From Bacillus sp. BGMRC 2118 (GTDB lineage Bacteria > Bacillota > Bacilli > Bacillales > SA4): a stretch of DNA of 64,000 nucleotides. Shown here piece after piece: positions 31,678 through 40,632 of this stretch; the first letter of the stretch is position 1; each line of letters starts with the position of its first letter. The DNA lies in assembly GCA_008364785.1 (NCBI GenBank), contig VTTJ01000002.1:186001-250000 (forward strand), in the 5' to 3' direction. The translations under genes were made by a program, and so were the position numbers. The notes beneath the pieces were generated by a model, which did no database searches, was not told where the DNA came from, and saw only the letters and a list, made by a program, of their open reading frames with translations.

Positions 31678-33627
31678 TTGATCAAAATAGGAACGCTAAT
31701 TGATGAACGGTACGAGATATTAAAGGAAATTGGCCGTGGTGGGATGAGCATTGTTTATCTTGCTATGGATAATAGGTTGAATAAATCCTTAGTCGTAAAG
31801 GATATCCGAAAACGGAAAAATAGTAATGATGAGCTTTTGATGAACAGCTTAGTGTTGGAAGCAAACATGCTAAAAAAGCTAGATCATGGTTCACTTCCGA
31901 AAATTTATGACATTATTGACTCTGATAAAGGGATCTATGTAGTGATGGATTATATTGAGGGAGAATCGTTGAAGGAAAAGCTTAATCGTGAAATTACGAT
32001 TTCCCCTCGTGAAGTCATCCAATGGGCAAAGCAATTAAGTGATGTCCTCCACTATCTTCATACGAGAAAGCCGCATCCTATCATCTATCGCGATATGAAG
32101 CCGGATAATGTCATGCTCACTCCGGAGGGGAAAATTAAATTAATAGACTTTGGGATTGCAAGAGAATTTAAAAGTGAAAATACAACGGATACAACAAATC
32201 TTGGAACAAAGCTGTATGCTGCACCCGAACAGATTTCAGGAAAACAAACAGATGCCAGGACAGATATTTACAGCTTAGGCGTAACTCTTTATCACTTAAT
32301 TACTGGTAAGACTATTAAAGATGAGCCATATGAGCTTAAACCAATCCGTTATTGGGATCCTAGCTTTCCAGAAGGGCTCGAACACATTATAAGCAAGAGT
32401 ACCCAAGCTGAGCCTGGTGGCCGCTATCAAAACTGTGCTGAACTCTTATATGATTTAGAAAATATTGAGAAACTTACAAAAGGATATAAAAAACAGCTAC
32501 TGAAGAAATTATCAATTTTCTTACTACCAGCAACCCTGTTTTTAGCTTTTACAACAACAAGCGTCATTGGTTTTAACAATATTAGAGATGAGGAAACACA
32601 AGATTATCAAAATTTAATATCAACTTCTAATCGCTATTTAATGGACGGAGAAGAAGATAAGGCAATCGAATTACTGCAGAATGCGATCGTTGAAGTAGAA
32701 AAAAGACCAGAAGCTTATATCAACCTATTAGATATCTACATCAACAAAAATGAAACAGACGCAGGATTAAAGCTGCTAAATCAATACATAGAAGATAACA
32801 ATGGAAATATTAAAAAAAATAGTGAGATTCGATTTAAGATGGGAATGACATATTTTGATTTAGTACGAGATTACCAAACTGCACTTATACATTTTAGGGA
32901 AGTTGATGAAGAGAAAATACCAGATGTTGAGTATTACAAATCACTTGCGACAACACTTGGAACATTAAATATTGATTATAAGAAGTTTGCCGAAGAATTA
33001 GGAAAGTTCGAGTCTTATAATGATGGATTGCCGAATGACCGTAAGAAAATAGATAACTATAATGCACTCGCCTCTATTTATCTATCCTATAAAAGTCAGA
33101 TTTCAGAATCGAATACCTCGGCGATTCGTGTTGTAGAAAAGGCATTAGAGGTATTAAACCTACAACAGCAAGATGATTTGAAATTGAAATATGAAGTGAA
33201 CTTTGAACAGAAGCTTGCTCAGGCTTACTACAGTAGGGGAGTCCATTTTAACTCTATTGATAAAGTCGAGGCAAGAGAGGATTTTGCAAAAGCTGTGGAG
33301 CATTACCATTCTCTATTAGATATGAACGTGATAAATACAGAAGAAGTGATGATTAAAATCGGAATTATCTATTCAGAAATGGAAAAAGACTTGGAGGCTA
33401 TTGAACAGCTTTACTCAACTATTGAAAAATATCCAACTAGTATTGAAGCACATGTCCAATTAGGGAATCTACAAGTAGATATAGAGCAGAAAAAGTCAGA
33501 GGATACCCGTAACTTCTCGCAGGCTTTAGTTATTTATAATAAGGCAAAGGAAATAGAAAATGCTAGTAATGACGAGGGCTTTAAAAAGTTAACGAGAAGG
33601 CTTATGAACTTAAATATTCTTGAATAG
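31678..33627 (+). CDS. Ser/Thr protein kinase with one membrane segment and TPR-like tail
   Basis: 649 residues from TTG 31678 (ribosome site GGGGGAA). The kinase domain (about 10-265) is complete: glycine loop GRGGMS (19-24), K41, E61, catalytic YRDMKPDN (D139, N144; Tyr replaces the His of HRD), DFG 157-159, APE 182-184, and an activation loop with T169, T170, T172 and T173. One membrane helix spans about 277-299. The rest (310-649) is alpha-helical with TPR-like repeats and must lie outside the cell. This is the architecture of EssB/YukC (pseudokinase, TM, helical tail) but with an intact active site, and no PASTA domains as in PrkC. I infer it takes the EssB position in this system. Confidence 0.88.
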   Translation: MIKIGTLIDERYEILKEIGRGGMSIVYLAMDNRLNKSLVVKDIRKRKNSNDELLMNSLVLEANMLKKLDHGSLPKIYDIIDSDKGIYVVMDYIEGESLKEKLNREITISPREVIQWAKQLSDVLHYLHTRKPHPIIYRDMKPDNVMLTPEGKIKLIDFGIAREFKSENTTDTTNLGTKLYAAPEQISGKQTDARTDIYSLGVTLYHLITGKTIKDEPYELKPIRYWDPSFPEGLEHIISKSTQAEPGGRYQNCAELLYDLENIEKLTKGYKKQLLKKLSIFLLPATLFLAFTTTSVIGFNNIRDEETQDYQNLISTSNRYLMDGEEDKAIELLQNAIVEVEKRPEAYINLLDIYINKNETDAGLKLLNQYIEDNNGNIKKNSEIRFKMGMTYFDLVRDYQTALIHFREVDEEKIPDVEYYKSLATTLGTLNIDYKKFAEELGKFESYNDGLPNDRKKIDNYNALASIYLSYKSQISESNTSAIRVVEKALEVLNLQQQDDLKLKYEVNFEQKLAQAYYSRGVHFNSIDKVEAREDFAKAVEHYHSLLDMNVINTEEVMIKIGIIYSEMEKDLEAIEQLYSTIEKYPTSIEAHVQLGNLQVDIEQKKSEDTRNFSQALVIYNKAKEIENASNDEGFKKLTRRLMNLNILE

Positions 33628-33642
33628 AAGGTAGGAAATGCT

Positions 33643-34098
33643 GTGGGCAACGTACTACTGTTTTATGGGGGGCTAGTCGGTGCACTGATTACACTCCCAA
33701 TTACGATATTCATATTTTTTAAATTAAATATAAAACAAGTTATAGAAGATTTAACAGGCATGAAGTTGACCAAATCAATAACAGATAAAAAGGAGAGAGA
33801 AAAAAGGGGGACCGGCAAAATAGCCAAACCAGTTACCAATGAACTTAAGCTTAGAAAAGACCAGGGCAATCAAGAAGTAGCTGCCTCAAGCACAGAGACA
33901 TTACATCATGAGGTTGAAGCAACTTCACTCATCACGCAATCACCAATAGATGAGACGTTGTTACTAGATGAAGAATTAGAAGAAACAACGATTTTACAAG
34001 AGGAAGTAGATGAAACCACCTTGCTCAAAGAAGGCGAGGATTCGGATTTTGTGGTAGAGCTAGATACCATGGTTGTGCATTCAGAAAATGTAATATAA
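33643..34098 (+). CDS. Small membrane protein with repeated acidic-Thr motifs (candidate phospho-scaffold)
   Basis: 151 residues from GTG 33643. An N-terminal membrane helix (about 4-27) is followed by a basic stretch (about 41-72) and an acidic tail. The tail repeats one idea: VEATSLI, DETLLL (T105), EETTIL (T115/T116), DETTLL (T125/T126), LDTMVV (T142). Thr after acidic residues and before a hydrophobic one is the type of site phosphorylated in ETT motifs of GarA-like proteins and read by FHA domains. I recognise no family. It lies between the kinase and the Ig protein with 15-16 base gaps, so it is part of the same operon. Confidence 0.65.
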   Translation: MGNVLLFYGGLVGALITLPITIFIFFKLNIKQVIEDLTGMKLTKSITDKKEREKRGTGKIAKPVTNELKLRKDQGNQEVAASSTETLHHEVEATSLITQSPIDETLLLDEELEETTILQEEVDETTLLKEGEDSDFVVELDTMVVHSENVI

Positions 34099-34114
34099 AA
34101 GTGAGGGTGAGGAA

Positions 34115-37100
34115 ATGGATGAATTAAGGATTCAAAAGTTTAAAAAGAAAAAGCCTAAGGGATGGAAAATTAATAAGTTTATTCCATTGCTAGTATTACT
34201 AGGTATTACTTTAGTAGTTTCAACAATTACTGTGTTTTCTGAAGACAAAAAAGATAGATTAGTAATATTCGAAGGTGAATCTTGGGATATGAGTAGTGCA
34301 TACACTCATGATTGGTATACAGACAGCCATACTATTTCGTTCAAAGTGGATTTTAGTGATGAATATGATGCTGAAAATAATCAAACAGAATTGCCATTTT
34401 CAATTCAAACAAAATTTGAAGATCAACAGCTTTCTAATACTGTTTCAGAAGGAGTAAATGGAGTGTATGATGTAGCAGTCAATACTACAGAACAAGGGGA
34501 AAATGGAAAACTTGAAGTGACTATTAATATAAATGATGGTGCTACTAAAGTTTTCTACATTACAAAAGACACGACTACACCTCAGCTAAAAGTACTTGCT
34601 GGAGAACAGGAATTAGCAACTAACAGCATATTTTATGATTCACCAACACTTATTTTCTCAGTAACTGATACTAGTGTAGAAGGAAATAAAAATACGATTC
34701 ACCTAAGTGCGAATGGAAAAGCTATCTCTACAAAACCATTCGAACACAAAGAGTCGGCTTCTGAAATGATTAGCTCTAATGTAGTAACGGAAGACGGTGT
34801 ATATGAGCTGACTTTGACATCAGAGGACAAAGCGGGAAACACAGCTTCTAAAGGGCCATTTGTAGTGAAAGTTGATCTCAATGCACCAGAGATTACGGTA
34901 ACGGGTGTTGAAAACAATAAGTTTTATAATCAAGATCAAACAGTTCAAATTCATTATTCAGATACGACAATTAACATAAACGAAACACATAGTGCAATTG
35001 AAAAAATAGGTGAAGTGTACCCGAGTAACTTTGAAATAACAAATCAAACAGACACAAGAGCTGTAGCTCAACATGTATTTTCGACCGATGGCACATATAA
35101 GGTGACAGCTGAATCAAAGGATGGCAACGGAAGACATACTGTCATCACACCTGTACAATTTACAATTGATAAAACAGCACCAACAGTTTCAATCACAGAC
35201 ATAGATGGAAAGCCATTCCAAGAGAATCAAACTCATCAAACGGCTCAAAAACTAAAAATTAGTGCACGAGATGATAATTTTAATTACAACGAGACAACTG
35301 TAACCGTCAAAAAAGATGGAGAGAGGTTACATAACCTCTTACCACTAGTGCAGGATGGAATGTCGGCTACAAATGTATATGATTTCAATGATGATGGAAA
35401 ATATGAAGTTGCAATCAGTTCAACAGACTTAGCAGGAAACACATCTACTGAGGAACTGACATTTACAATTGATACACAAAAACCTGTAATTGAGATTACT
35501 GGTATTACAGACGGTGGCTATTATCAGCCAGGTAAGGAAGTATCAATTAAGCTATCCGATTTAACACTATTGTTAGATAAGACCATCCTTTACATTACGA
35601 AAGATGGAGAAGAGTATACAGACCGAGTTAACTTCTTTGAGAAGCTTATCGGCTCGCTTGGATTTGCAACACATGAATTTAAGGAGGAAGGAAATTACGA
35701 AGTTTATGTTGTAGCAAAGGATAGTTTAGGTCGAGAGGCAACTTCACCGACTTACAACTTTACAATTGATGGTACACCACCTGAATTAACGATTTCAGAT
35801 TTAATCAATAACACAGTCTATAATGCTAAGAAAATAGTAACAATTAGTGCAAAGGATCACCATCTTGATAAACCGAATACTAAGCTTACAATTTTAAAGG
35901 ATGAAAAAGAAATTGATCCAGAAACTCTTAAAGTGGAGGGGCAACAAGATCAATATGAATTTGCAGAGGACGGAGAGTACAGCATTGCCATTCATGCAAA
36001 GGATAAGGCTGGAAATAGTAAAAAACAAGACCCAATTTCGTTTACAATCGACCAAACTAAACCAATATTAGATATTTCTGGAGTAACCAATAACGAGCAT
36101 TATCAGCCTGGACAGGAAATTCAGTTTACGATTGAAGATTTAACTATGAATCTTACGGATCAGGATCTAGTAGTAAAGAAAAATGGAGAAGCCTATTCAA
36201 AAGAAATAACCTTTACTGGTACTAAACGAAAGGTAACGGCAGCTCATCATTTTGAGGAAGAAGGAAAGTATGAAATTACGTTAAAATCAACAGATAAAGC
36301 TAATTTTGCAAGTGAGATAGGACCGATTGTATTTACAATAGACGGTACAAAGCCGGATATTACCATTAAAGGTCCTGAAGAAGGCTCATATGTAAAGGGT
36401 GATCCAAGTCTTTCATCAGTAACAATTGAGTATAAAGAATACAATTTTAATGAAAGTAAGCCTGCAGTAATCGTCAAAAGAAATGGTAAAGACATAACAA
36501 AAGAATTCGATAACTGGAATAGTTGGACCAATACGGGTGAGGTTACAAGTTACTCAAATCCAATATTAAATGATGGAGAATACGAGTTTGAGGTTAAAGC
36601 AACGGATAAAGCGGGCAATGCGGCAGAAAAGAAAACTCTCACTTTTATAGTAGATAACATAAAGCCTACTATTTCTATATCAGGGGCAGAAAACAATTCC
36701 TATAATAAGGGAGAAAAAGAAATTGTCATTAAAGTGGAAGAACAAAACTTCTCCACTAATAAGGTAGAAATCAAAGCGACAAAACAAGCACCAAATGGAG
36801 AGTTGACGTCTTTTGATATAGGTGAATGGAAAAACCATAATCGTACTTCGATGTTAAGTAAAGTGTTGAAAGCAGATAGTTCAGTTGATGGGATATATAC
36901 GATAGAAGTCGTATCAACAGATGCAGCAGGTAACGAAGGAGAAGCCAGGCACCTCACATTTACAATGGACAACACAAAACCGGTTCTTTCCATTGAAGGT
37001 GTAGAACATGATCATAACTATAAGAGTAAGGCAGCAAAAATGACCATTACAGATACAAATCTATCGATTGAATCAGGAGATTTAATTGTTACTAGAAATG

Positions 37101-38992
37101 GATCTAGATATGATGTTGGGAAAATTGAACTTAATGGAACAAAGGCAGAACGTAACTTCCATTTTACAGAGGAAGGTAATTACGTTGTGAAATTGCAATC
37201 GGCAGACAAAGCAGGAAACAAGAGTATACATGACACGATTTCTTTCATCATTGATTCAACAGCACCAGTTTTAAAAATTAGTGGCATTAATCATAGCGAA
37301 TACTATCCAACAAATAAAACAGTGACTACATCGGTAGAAGAGTTGAATTATTCAACAAATGATGTTAATTTTTCTGTTTCTCGAAATGGTGAAGCATTTA
37401 ATGTTGGATCATGGAAAAATACAGGAATTCTTTCAGATTTGAAATACACGTTTAGCGAAGATGGGTTCTATACGATAGCTCTTGGCTCAAAGGATAAAGC
37501 TGAGAACATTGGCCAATCACAAGAAAAATCGTTTACGATTGATAAAACGAATCCAACAATCGATATTACAGGTGTTGATGATGGTACACATTACAATACG
37601 GATAAATCGGTAGGAATTGAAATTAAGGACGTAAATCTTGATGTAAACAAGGTCAGTGTCACAAAAGATGGTGCGACTTATGCAATCGGTGGATTATCTG
37701 TCTCTGAAAGACGGTTTGGTACCTCTACTGCGAAGCTAAGTCATTCATTTAGTAGAGAAGGAGATTATGTGATTTCTGTTGAAGCCATTGATAAAGCTGG
37801 GAATCGCTTCTCTAAGCAAATGTCCTTTACAATTGACAAGACGAAGCCAGTCATTACTCCGAAAATGAAAGGTACGAACACAGTCATTAAGAACGGAGCA
37901 TATATTAACCAAATTTTCACTCCTGAGTTTGCATTAGATGAATCTGAAGATACAATTGTCACCGCTACTTTAAATAATGGACCGAATGTTGCGGGGAAAA
38001 TACCGACAGCTTCTAGAGAAATGGTGTATACCTATTATGTACTTGCCAGAGATAAAGCTGGAAATGAATCAACACTAGACATCACCTTTACATTAGATAC
38101 TTCTAAACCAGCACTTACGATTACCGGTGTTTTAGAAGGTTATTTTAATAATGATTTAACACCAACGGTTACGTACTCGGATAAACATTTAGATGAAAAC
38201 AGATCGTCTGTAACACTAAATGGAAAGCCGTTTCTAAATGGAACGAAGTTAGATAAGGAGCAGGATTATACGTTAAAAGCCAACATTACGGATTTAGCTA
38301 ATAACGTAAGCTCACGTACAATAGTATTCACACTGGATAAGACAAAACCTGTCATTAAATTTAGTGAGCCGTTAACAAGTAATTATTTTACTAAAGACCT
38401 ACTACCTAGTCTGTTAATTGAAGATATGTCTGCGTACGATATTATTTCACAAACACTAAATGGAGAACCATATGAATTAGGTGAACCGATCACAACAGAA
38501 GGAAAACATGTGCTTTTCTTTGAAGTAAAAGATAAAGCTGGAAATATCCAACAGTTAAGTGTTGAATTTATTATCGATAAAACAAAACCAAAAGTCTTAT
38601 TTGACGGAGTTGAAAAGGGAAAAGTATACTACGATTCGAAAACTGTCCAGATTAGACTTGAAAATCCTTTTGATTATATAAAAGAGATTTACGTAAATGG
38701 AAAATTGTTTGATGGTGAAATCATTGAAGAAGACGGATATAAAATAATTAAATTCAATGCAAATGAAAAGATGAAGTATGAAGTGAAGGTTCTTGCCTAT
38801 GACGAGGCGGGTAACGAAATATCTGATACATTTTCATTTGAAATTAAAGAAAAGGGTGCCATCACAAAATTCTTTGAAAATAAGTTACTAGTGATTGGAG
38901 CAGTTACCGTCTTACTAGGTGGTATAGCTGCGGGAGGTACAACCGTTTATATTCGCAGAAGAGAAGGACTAGAAGATATAGTGGAAGAATAA
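34115..38992 (+). CDS. Giant Ig-like repeat protein with two membrane anchors
   Basis: 1625 residues. A basic cytosolic start (RIQKFKKKKPKGWK), one membrane helix (about 25-46), then about 15 tandem Ig-like repeats of roughly 90-110 residues, and a C-terminal membrane helix (about 1590-1612) with a short YIRRREG tail inside. Each repeat begins with a version of F-T-I-D-x-T-x-P-x-I-x-I-x-G (FTIDKTAPTVSI, FTIDGTPPELTI, FTLDTSKPALTI and so on) and ends with DKAGN. With both ends in the membrane, the repeats would form a loop or rod through the wall. In canonical systems EsaA/YueB fills this role with an unrelated ectodomain. There is no LPXTG or SLH. It is the last gene of the operon; a terminator follows. 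Confidence 0.8.
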   Translation: MDELRIQKFKKKKPKGWKINKFIPLLVLLGITLVVSTITVFSEDKKDRLVIFEGESWDMSSAYTHDWYTDSHTISFKVDFSDEYDAENNQTELPFSIQTKFEDQQLSNTVSEGVNGVYDVAVNTTEQGENGKLEVTININDGATKVFYITKDTTTPQLKVLAGEQELATNSIFYDSPTLIFSVTDTSVEGNKNTIHLSANGKAISTKPFEHKESASEMISSNVVTEDGVYELTLTSEDKAGNTASKGPFVVKVDLNAPEITVTGVENNKFYNQDQTVQIHYSDTTININETHSAIEKIGEVYPSNFEITNQTDTRAVAQHVFSTDGTYKVTAESKDGNGRHTVITPVQFTIDKTAPTVSITDIDGKPFQENQTHQTAQKLKISARDDNFNYNETTVTVKKDGERLHNLLPLVQDGMSATNVYDFNDDGKYEVAISSTDLAGNTSTEELTFTIDTQKPVIEITGITDGGYYQPGKEVSIKLSDLTLLLDKTILYITKDGEEYTDRVNFFEKLIGSLGFATHEFKEEGNYEVYVVAKDSLGREATSPTYNFTIDGTPPELTISDLINNTVYNAKKIVTISAKDHHLDKPNTKLTILKDEKEIDPETLKVEGQQDQYEFAEDGEYSIAIHAKDKAGNSKKQDPISFTIDQTKPILDISGVTNNEHYQPGQEIQFTIEDLTMNLTDQDLVVKKNGEAYSKEITFTGTKRKVTAAHHFEEEGKYEITLKSTDKANFASEIGPIVFTIDGTKPDITIKGPEEGSYVKGDPSLSSVTIEYKEYNFNESKPAVIVKRNGKDITKEFDNWNSWTNTGEVTSYSNPILNDGEYEFEVKATDKAGNAAEKKTLTFIVDNIKPTISISGAENNSYNKGEKEIVIKVEEQNFSTNKVEIKATKQAPNGELTSFDIGEWKNHNRTSMLSKVLKADSSVDGIYTIEVVSTDAAGNEGEARHLTFTMDNTKPVLSIEGVEHDHNYKSKAAKMTITDTNLSIESGDLIVTRNGSRYDVGKIELNGTKAERNFHFTEEGNYVVKLQSADKAGNKSIHDTISFIIDSTAPVLKISGINHSEYYPTNKTVTTSVEELNYSTNDVNFSVSRNGEAFNVGSWKNTGILSDLKYTFSEDGFYTIALGSKDKAENIGQSQEKSFTIDKTNPTIDITGVDDGTHYNTDKSVGIEIKDVNLDVNKVSVTKDGATYAIGGLSVSERRFGTSTAKLSHSFSREGDYVISVEAIDKAGNRFSKQMSFTIDKTKPVITPKMKGTNTVIKNGAYINQIFTPEFALDESEDTIVTATLNNGPNVAGKIPTASREMVYTYYVLARDKAGNESTLDITFTLDTSKPALTITGVLEGYFNNDLTPTVTYSDKHLDENRSSVTLNGKPFLNGTKLDKEQDYTLKANITDLANNVSSRTIVFTLDKTKPVIKFSEPLTSNYFTKDLLPSLLIEDMSAYDIISQTLNGEPYELGEPITTEGKHVLFFEVKDKAGNIQQLSVEFIIDKTKPKVLFDGVEKGKVYYDSKTVQIRLENPFDYIKEIYVNGKLFDGEIIEEDGYKIIKFNANEKMKYEVKVLAYDEAGNEISDTFSFEIKEKGAITKFFENKLLVIGAVTVLLGGIAAGGTTVYIRRREGLEDIVEE

Positions 38993-39000
38993 TACACACA

Positions 39001-39042
39001 AAAAAGGGTTTAAACGAATCTTCATTCGTTTGAACCCTTTTT
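39001..39042 (+). terminator. Terminator of the secretion operon
   Basis: AAAAAGGGTTTAAACGAA pairs with TTCGTTTGAACCCTTTTT (one mismatch) around TCTTCA. A-run and T-run on opposite sides make it bidirectional, which also suits the convergent ysdB. Confidence 0.9.
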
Positions 39043-39109
39043 ACTTAACAAGGTCAGATCTGATAATAGTTCCAACGCAGTAAAAGATTTAGTCATTATC
39101 TTAAGTCAA

Positions 39110-39295
39110 GGCTGTATTCGTATAGACTGTTGCTTTTACGTAAAAATCTTAGGAAGCCGGATTTTCACCTTAGTATTTAGATACTTCTATACAGAAAGAG
39201 AGTTGCTCTTTTCTAATCCAACCTCAATTTGCTTCTAAAACTGGTTGTATTCCCAAAATAATTGTATAAAAAGCACAAAGTTTTAGAAAAGAGCA
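39110..39295 (-). repeat. Family 1 repeat, full-length, perfect 8-bp target duplication (copy 7)
   Basis: 186 bp from GGCTGTATTCG to GAAAAGAGCA, reverse orientation. TAAGTCAA stands on both sides (39102-39109 and 39296-39303). All family blocks are present, including ACGTAAAAATC ... GGATTTTCACC. It lies downstream of ysdB, between that gene and the secretion operon terminator. Confidence 0.94.
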
Positions 39296-39343
39296 TAAGT
39301 CAAAGACTAAATATTTGCAAAGTCTCTCTAACGGTATTAATCC

Positions 39344-39727
39344 TTACTGCTTCAACAGTTCTTTCATTGGACTCTTCCAATTAATTTTTGCATGTGGATA
39401 GGCAGCATTAATTTTCTGTTCAATGTGAATAAAGTCTTCTTTTGTGAAGCCTTGAAGTTTGGAAGAATTTTTAACTGATAAGCTGATTGTGACAACTTCA
39501 AAGGAGTGGCTGGTTGTTCCTAAGTATTTCTCTCCTTCAAATAGTGCTCCTTTATACGTCAGTAAAAAGTTTTTATGAACATTTCGAGAATCATCTAAAA
39601 AATGATATTGGTGATGCTCTTGAGCCAGCTCAAGTTTTCGCTTTGGATTAATGACATATTTAAATCCAACATAAAGTAAGACGACAATGCCGATTAAAAT
39701 TAGTAATCGTAGTAGTAAGACGATCAT
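39344..39727 (-). CDS. ysdB: YsdB, sigma-W pathway protein
   Basis: 127 residues with one N-terminal membrane helix (MIVLLLRLLILIGIVVLLYV) and a cytosolic body containing NPKRKLELAQEHH, NFLLTYKGALFEGEKYLGTT and FTKEDFIHIEQKI. This matches YsdB of B. subtilis, linked there to the sigma-W pathway. The function is not known. The ribosome site on the minus strand is AGGAGG. It is bracketed by family 1 copies 7 and 8, the latter only 30 bases from its start codon, so its promoter must be inside or beyond that repeat. Confidence 0.85.
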   Translation of the reverse strand: MIVLLLRLLILIGIVVLLYVGFKYVINPKRKLELAQEHHQYHFLDDSRNVHKNFLLTYKGALFEGEKYLGTTSHSFEVVTISLSVKNSSKLQGFTKEDFIHIEQKINAAYPHAKINWKSPMKELLKQ

Positions 39728-39757
39728 GATAAGGGCCTCCTAAGAAACAATTCCTTT

Positions 39758-39936
39758 GGCTGTTTTTGTATAGATTATTGCTTTCTCGTAAAAATCTCAG
39801 GAAGCGGATTTTTACCTTAGTATCTAGGTGCTTCTATACATATGCTCTTTTCTAATCACACCTCGTTTTGCTTATAAAACGGGGTTGTACACAGTATAAG
39901 TGTACGAAAAGCAACAAAGTTCTAGAAAAGAGCCTT
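39758..39936 (-). repeat. Family 1 repeat, full-length (copy 8)
   Basis: From GGCTGTTTTTG to AAAAGAGCC, reverse orientation, just upstream of ysdB. The block between TTCTATACATA and GCTCTTTTCTAATC is slightly shortened (AAGAGAGTT missing). Flanks ATTCCTTT and TTTACTTT agree at 5 of 8. The 130 bases from here to the next gene hold a TATAAT near 39995 without a clear -35. Confidence 0.9.
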
Positions 39937-40072
39937 TACTTTACTAGTATACGGACGAACGGTGACAATGGTTTCATAAAAATTTGCTATAATATAAATT
40001 GTTCGATAGATTTTAGTTGTTTTTAAGGGTTTTTTTAACATTTAACATGAATTTAATTAAGAAGGTGTAAGT

Positions 40073-40561
40073 ATGAACTTAAATATGCTCTTTCACATGC
40101 AAAAGGAATTAGATCAAAGAATAATAAGGGAACACTCACTACATACAGAAGACCTGTTCGATAAGAAGATATTGGCATTCTTAGTAGAGGTAGGCGAACT
40201 CGCAAATGAAACAAGGAGTTTTAAATATTGGAGTAAAAAGGGAGCATCACCGAGAGAGGTTATTCTTGAGGAATACGTAGATGGTCTGCACTTTATATTG
40301 TCTCTAGGTATTGAAAAAGGGTTAGAGTCAATTGAGATTGAAGAGGTCAAAGGGAAGCCTTTAGATACAGTTTCTGCATTTTTTCACATCTTTTCACATG
40401 CATTAGTCTATAAAAAAGAACCAATTCAAAGAAACTACGAGAAGTTACTGTCCAATTTCTTATTATTAGCTGAAGGATTAGGGTATAGCTATAAAGAGAT
40501 TGAAGAGGCTTATGTTGCAAAGAATACAGTCAATCATGAAAGACAAAATAGTGGATATTGA
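40073..40561 (+). CDS. Dimeric all-alpha dUTP pyrophosphatase
   Basis: 162 residues of the MazG-like dUTPase-2 family: FLVEVGELANETRSFKYWS carries the E-x-x-E metal pair and EEYVDGLHFILSLG the E-x-x-D pair. These enzymes hydrolyse dUTP (and dUDP) to dUMP, keeping uracil out of DNA and feeding thymidylate synthesis. In B. subtilis a related protein is phage-borne (YosS is the trimeric type), whereas many Bacillaceae have this dimeric form near ysdC. The ribosome site is AGAAGGTG. Confidence 0.88.
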   Translation: MNLNMLFHMQKELDQRIIREHSLHTEDLFDKKILAFLVEVGELANETRSFKYWSKKGASPREVILEEYVDGLHFILSLGIEKGLESIEIEEVKGKPLDTVSAFFHIFSHALVYKKEPIQRNYEKLLSNFLLLAEGLGYSYKEIEEAYVAKNTVNHERQNSGY

Positions 40562-40632
40562 TTCAGATTATTTGTACAATTAAGGTAGAAATTTCGATAA
40601 ACTAAATATACATAAAAAATGGAGGTTAAGTC

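Noticed and set aside
31678..33627. PrkC-type PASTA kinase
   Set aside because: Kinase and PP2C are paired as in prpC-prkC, but the outside part is helical and TPR-like with no PASTA repeats, and no rsgA/rpe neighbours are present.
23662..38992. Prophage or conjugative element around the FtsK-like ATPase
   Set aside because: The ATPase has FHA domains and neighbours WXG100 and YukD-like genes; there is no integrase, terminase, relaxase or tail gene. The Ig repeats alone do not indicate a phage tail protein.
34115..38992. Wall-anchored adhesin
   Set aside because: No LPXTG or SLH motif; a C-terminal membrane helix with a charged tail follows the repeats, and the N-terminal helix has no clear signal peptidase site.
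23662..38992. LXG or other toxin-immunity genes within the secretion operon
   Set aside because: No LXG domain or recognisable toxin fold was found among the operon's products.
39758..39936. Composite transposon formed by the two repeats around ysdB
   Set aside because: Copy 7 has its own perfect target duplication, and ysdB is a backbone gene in its usual place relative to ysdC, so independent insertions explain the arrangement.
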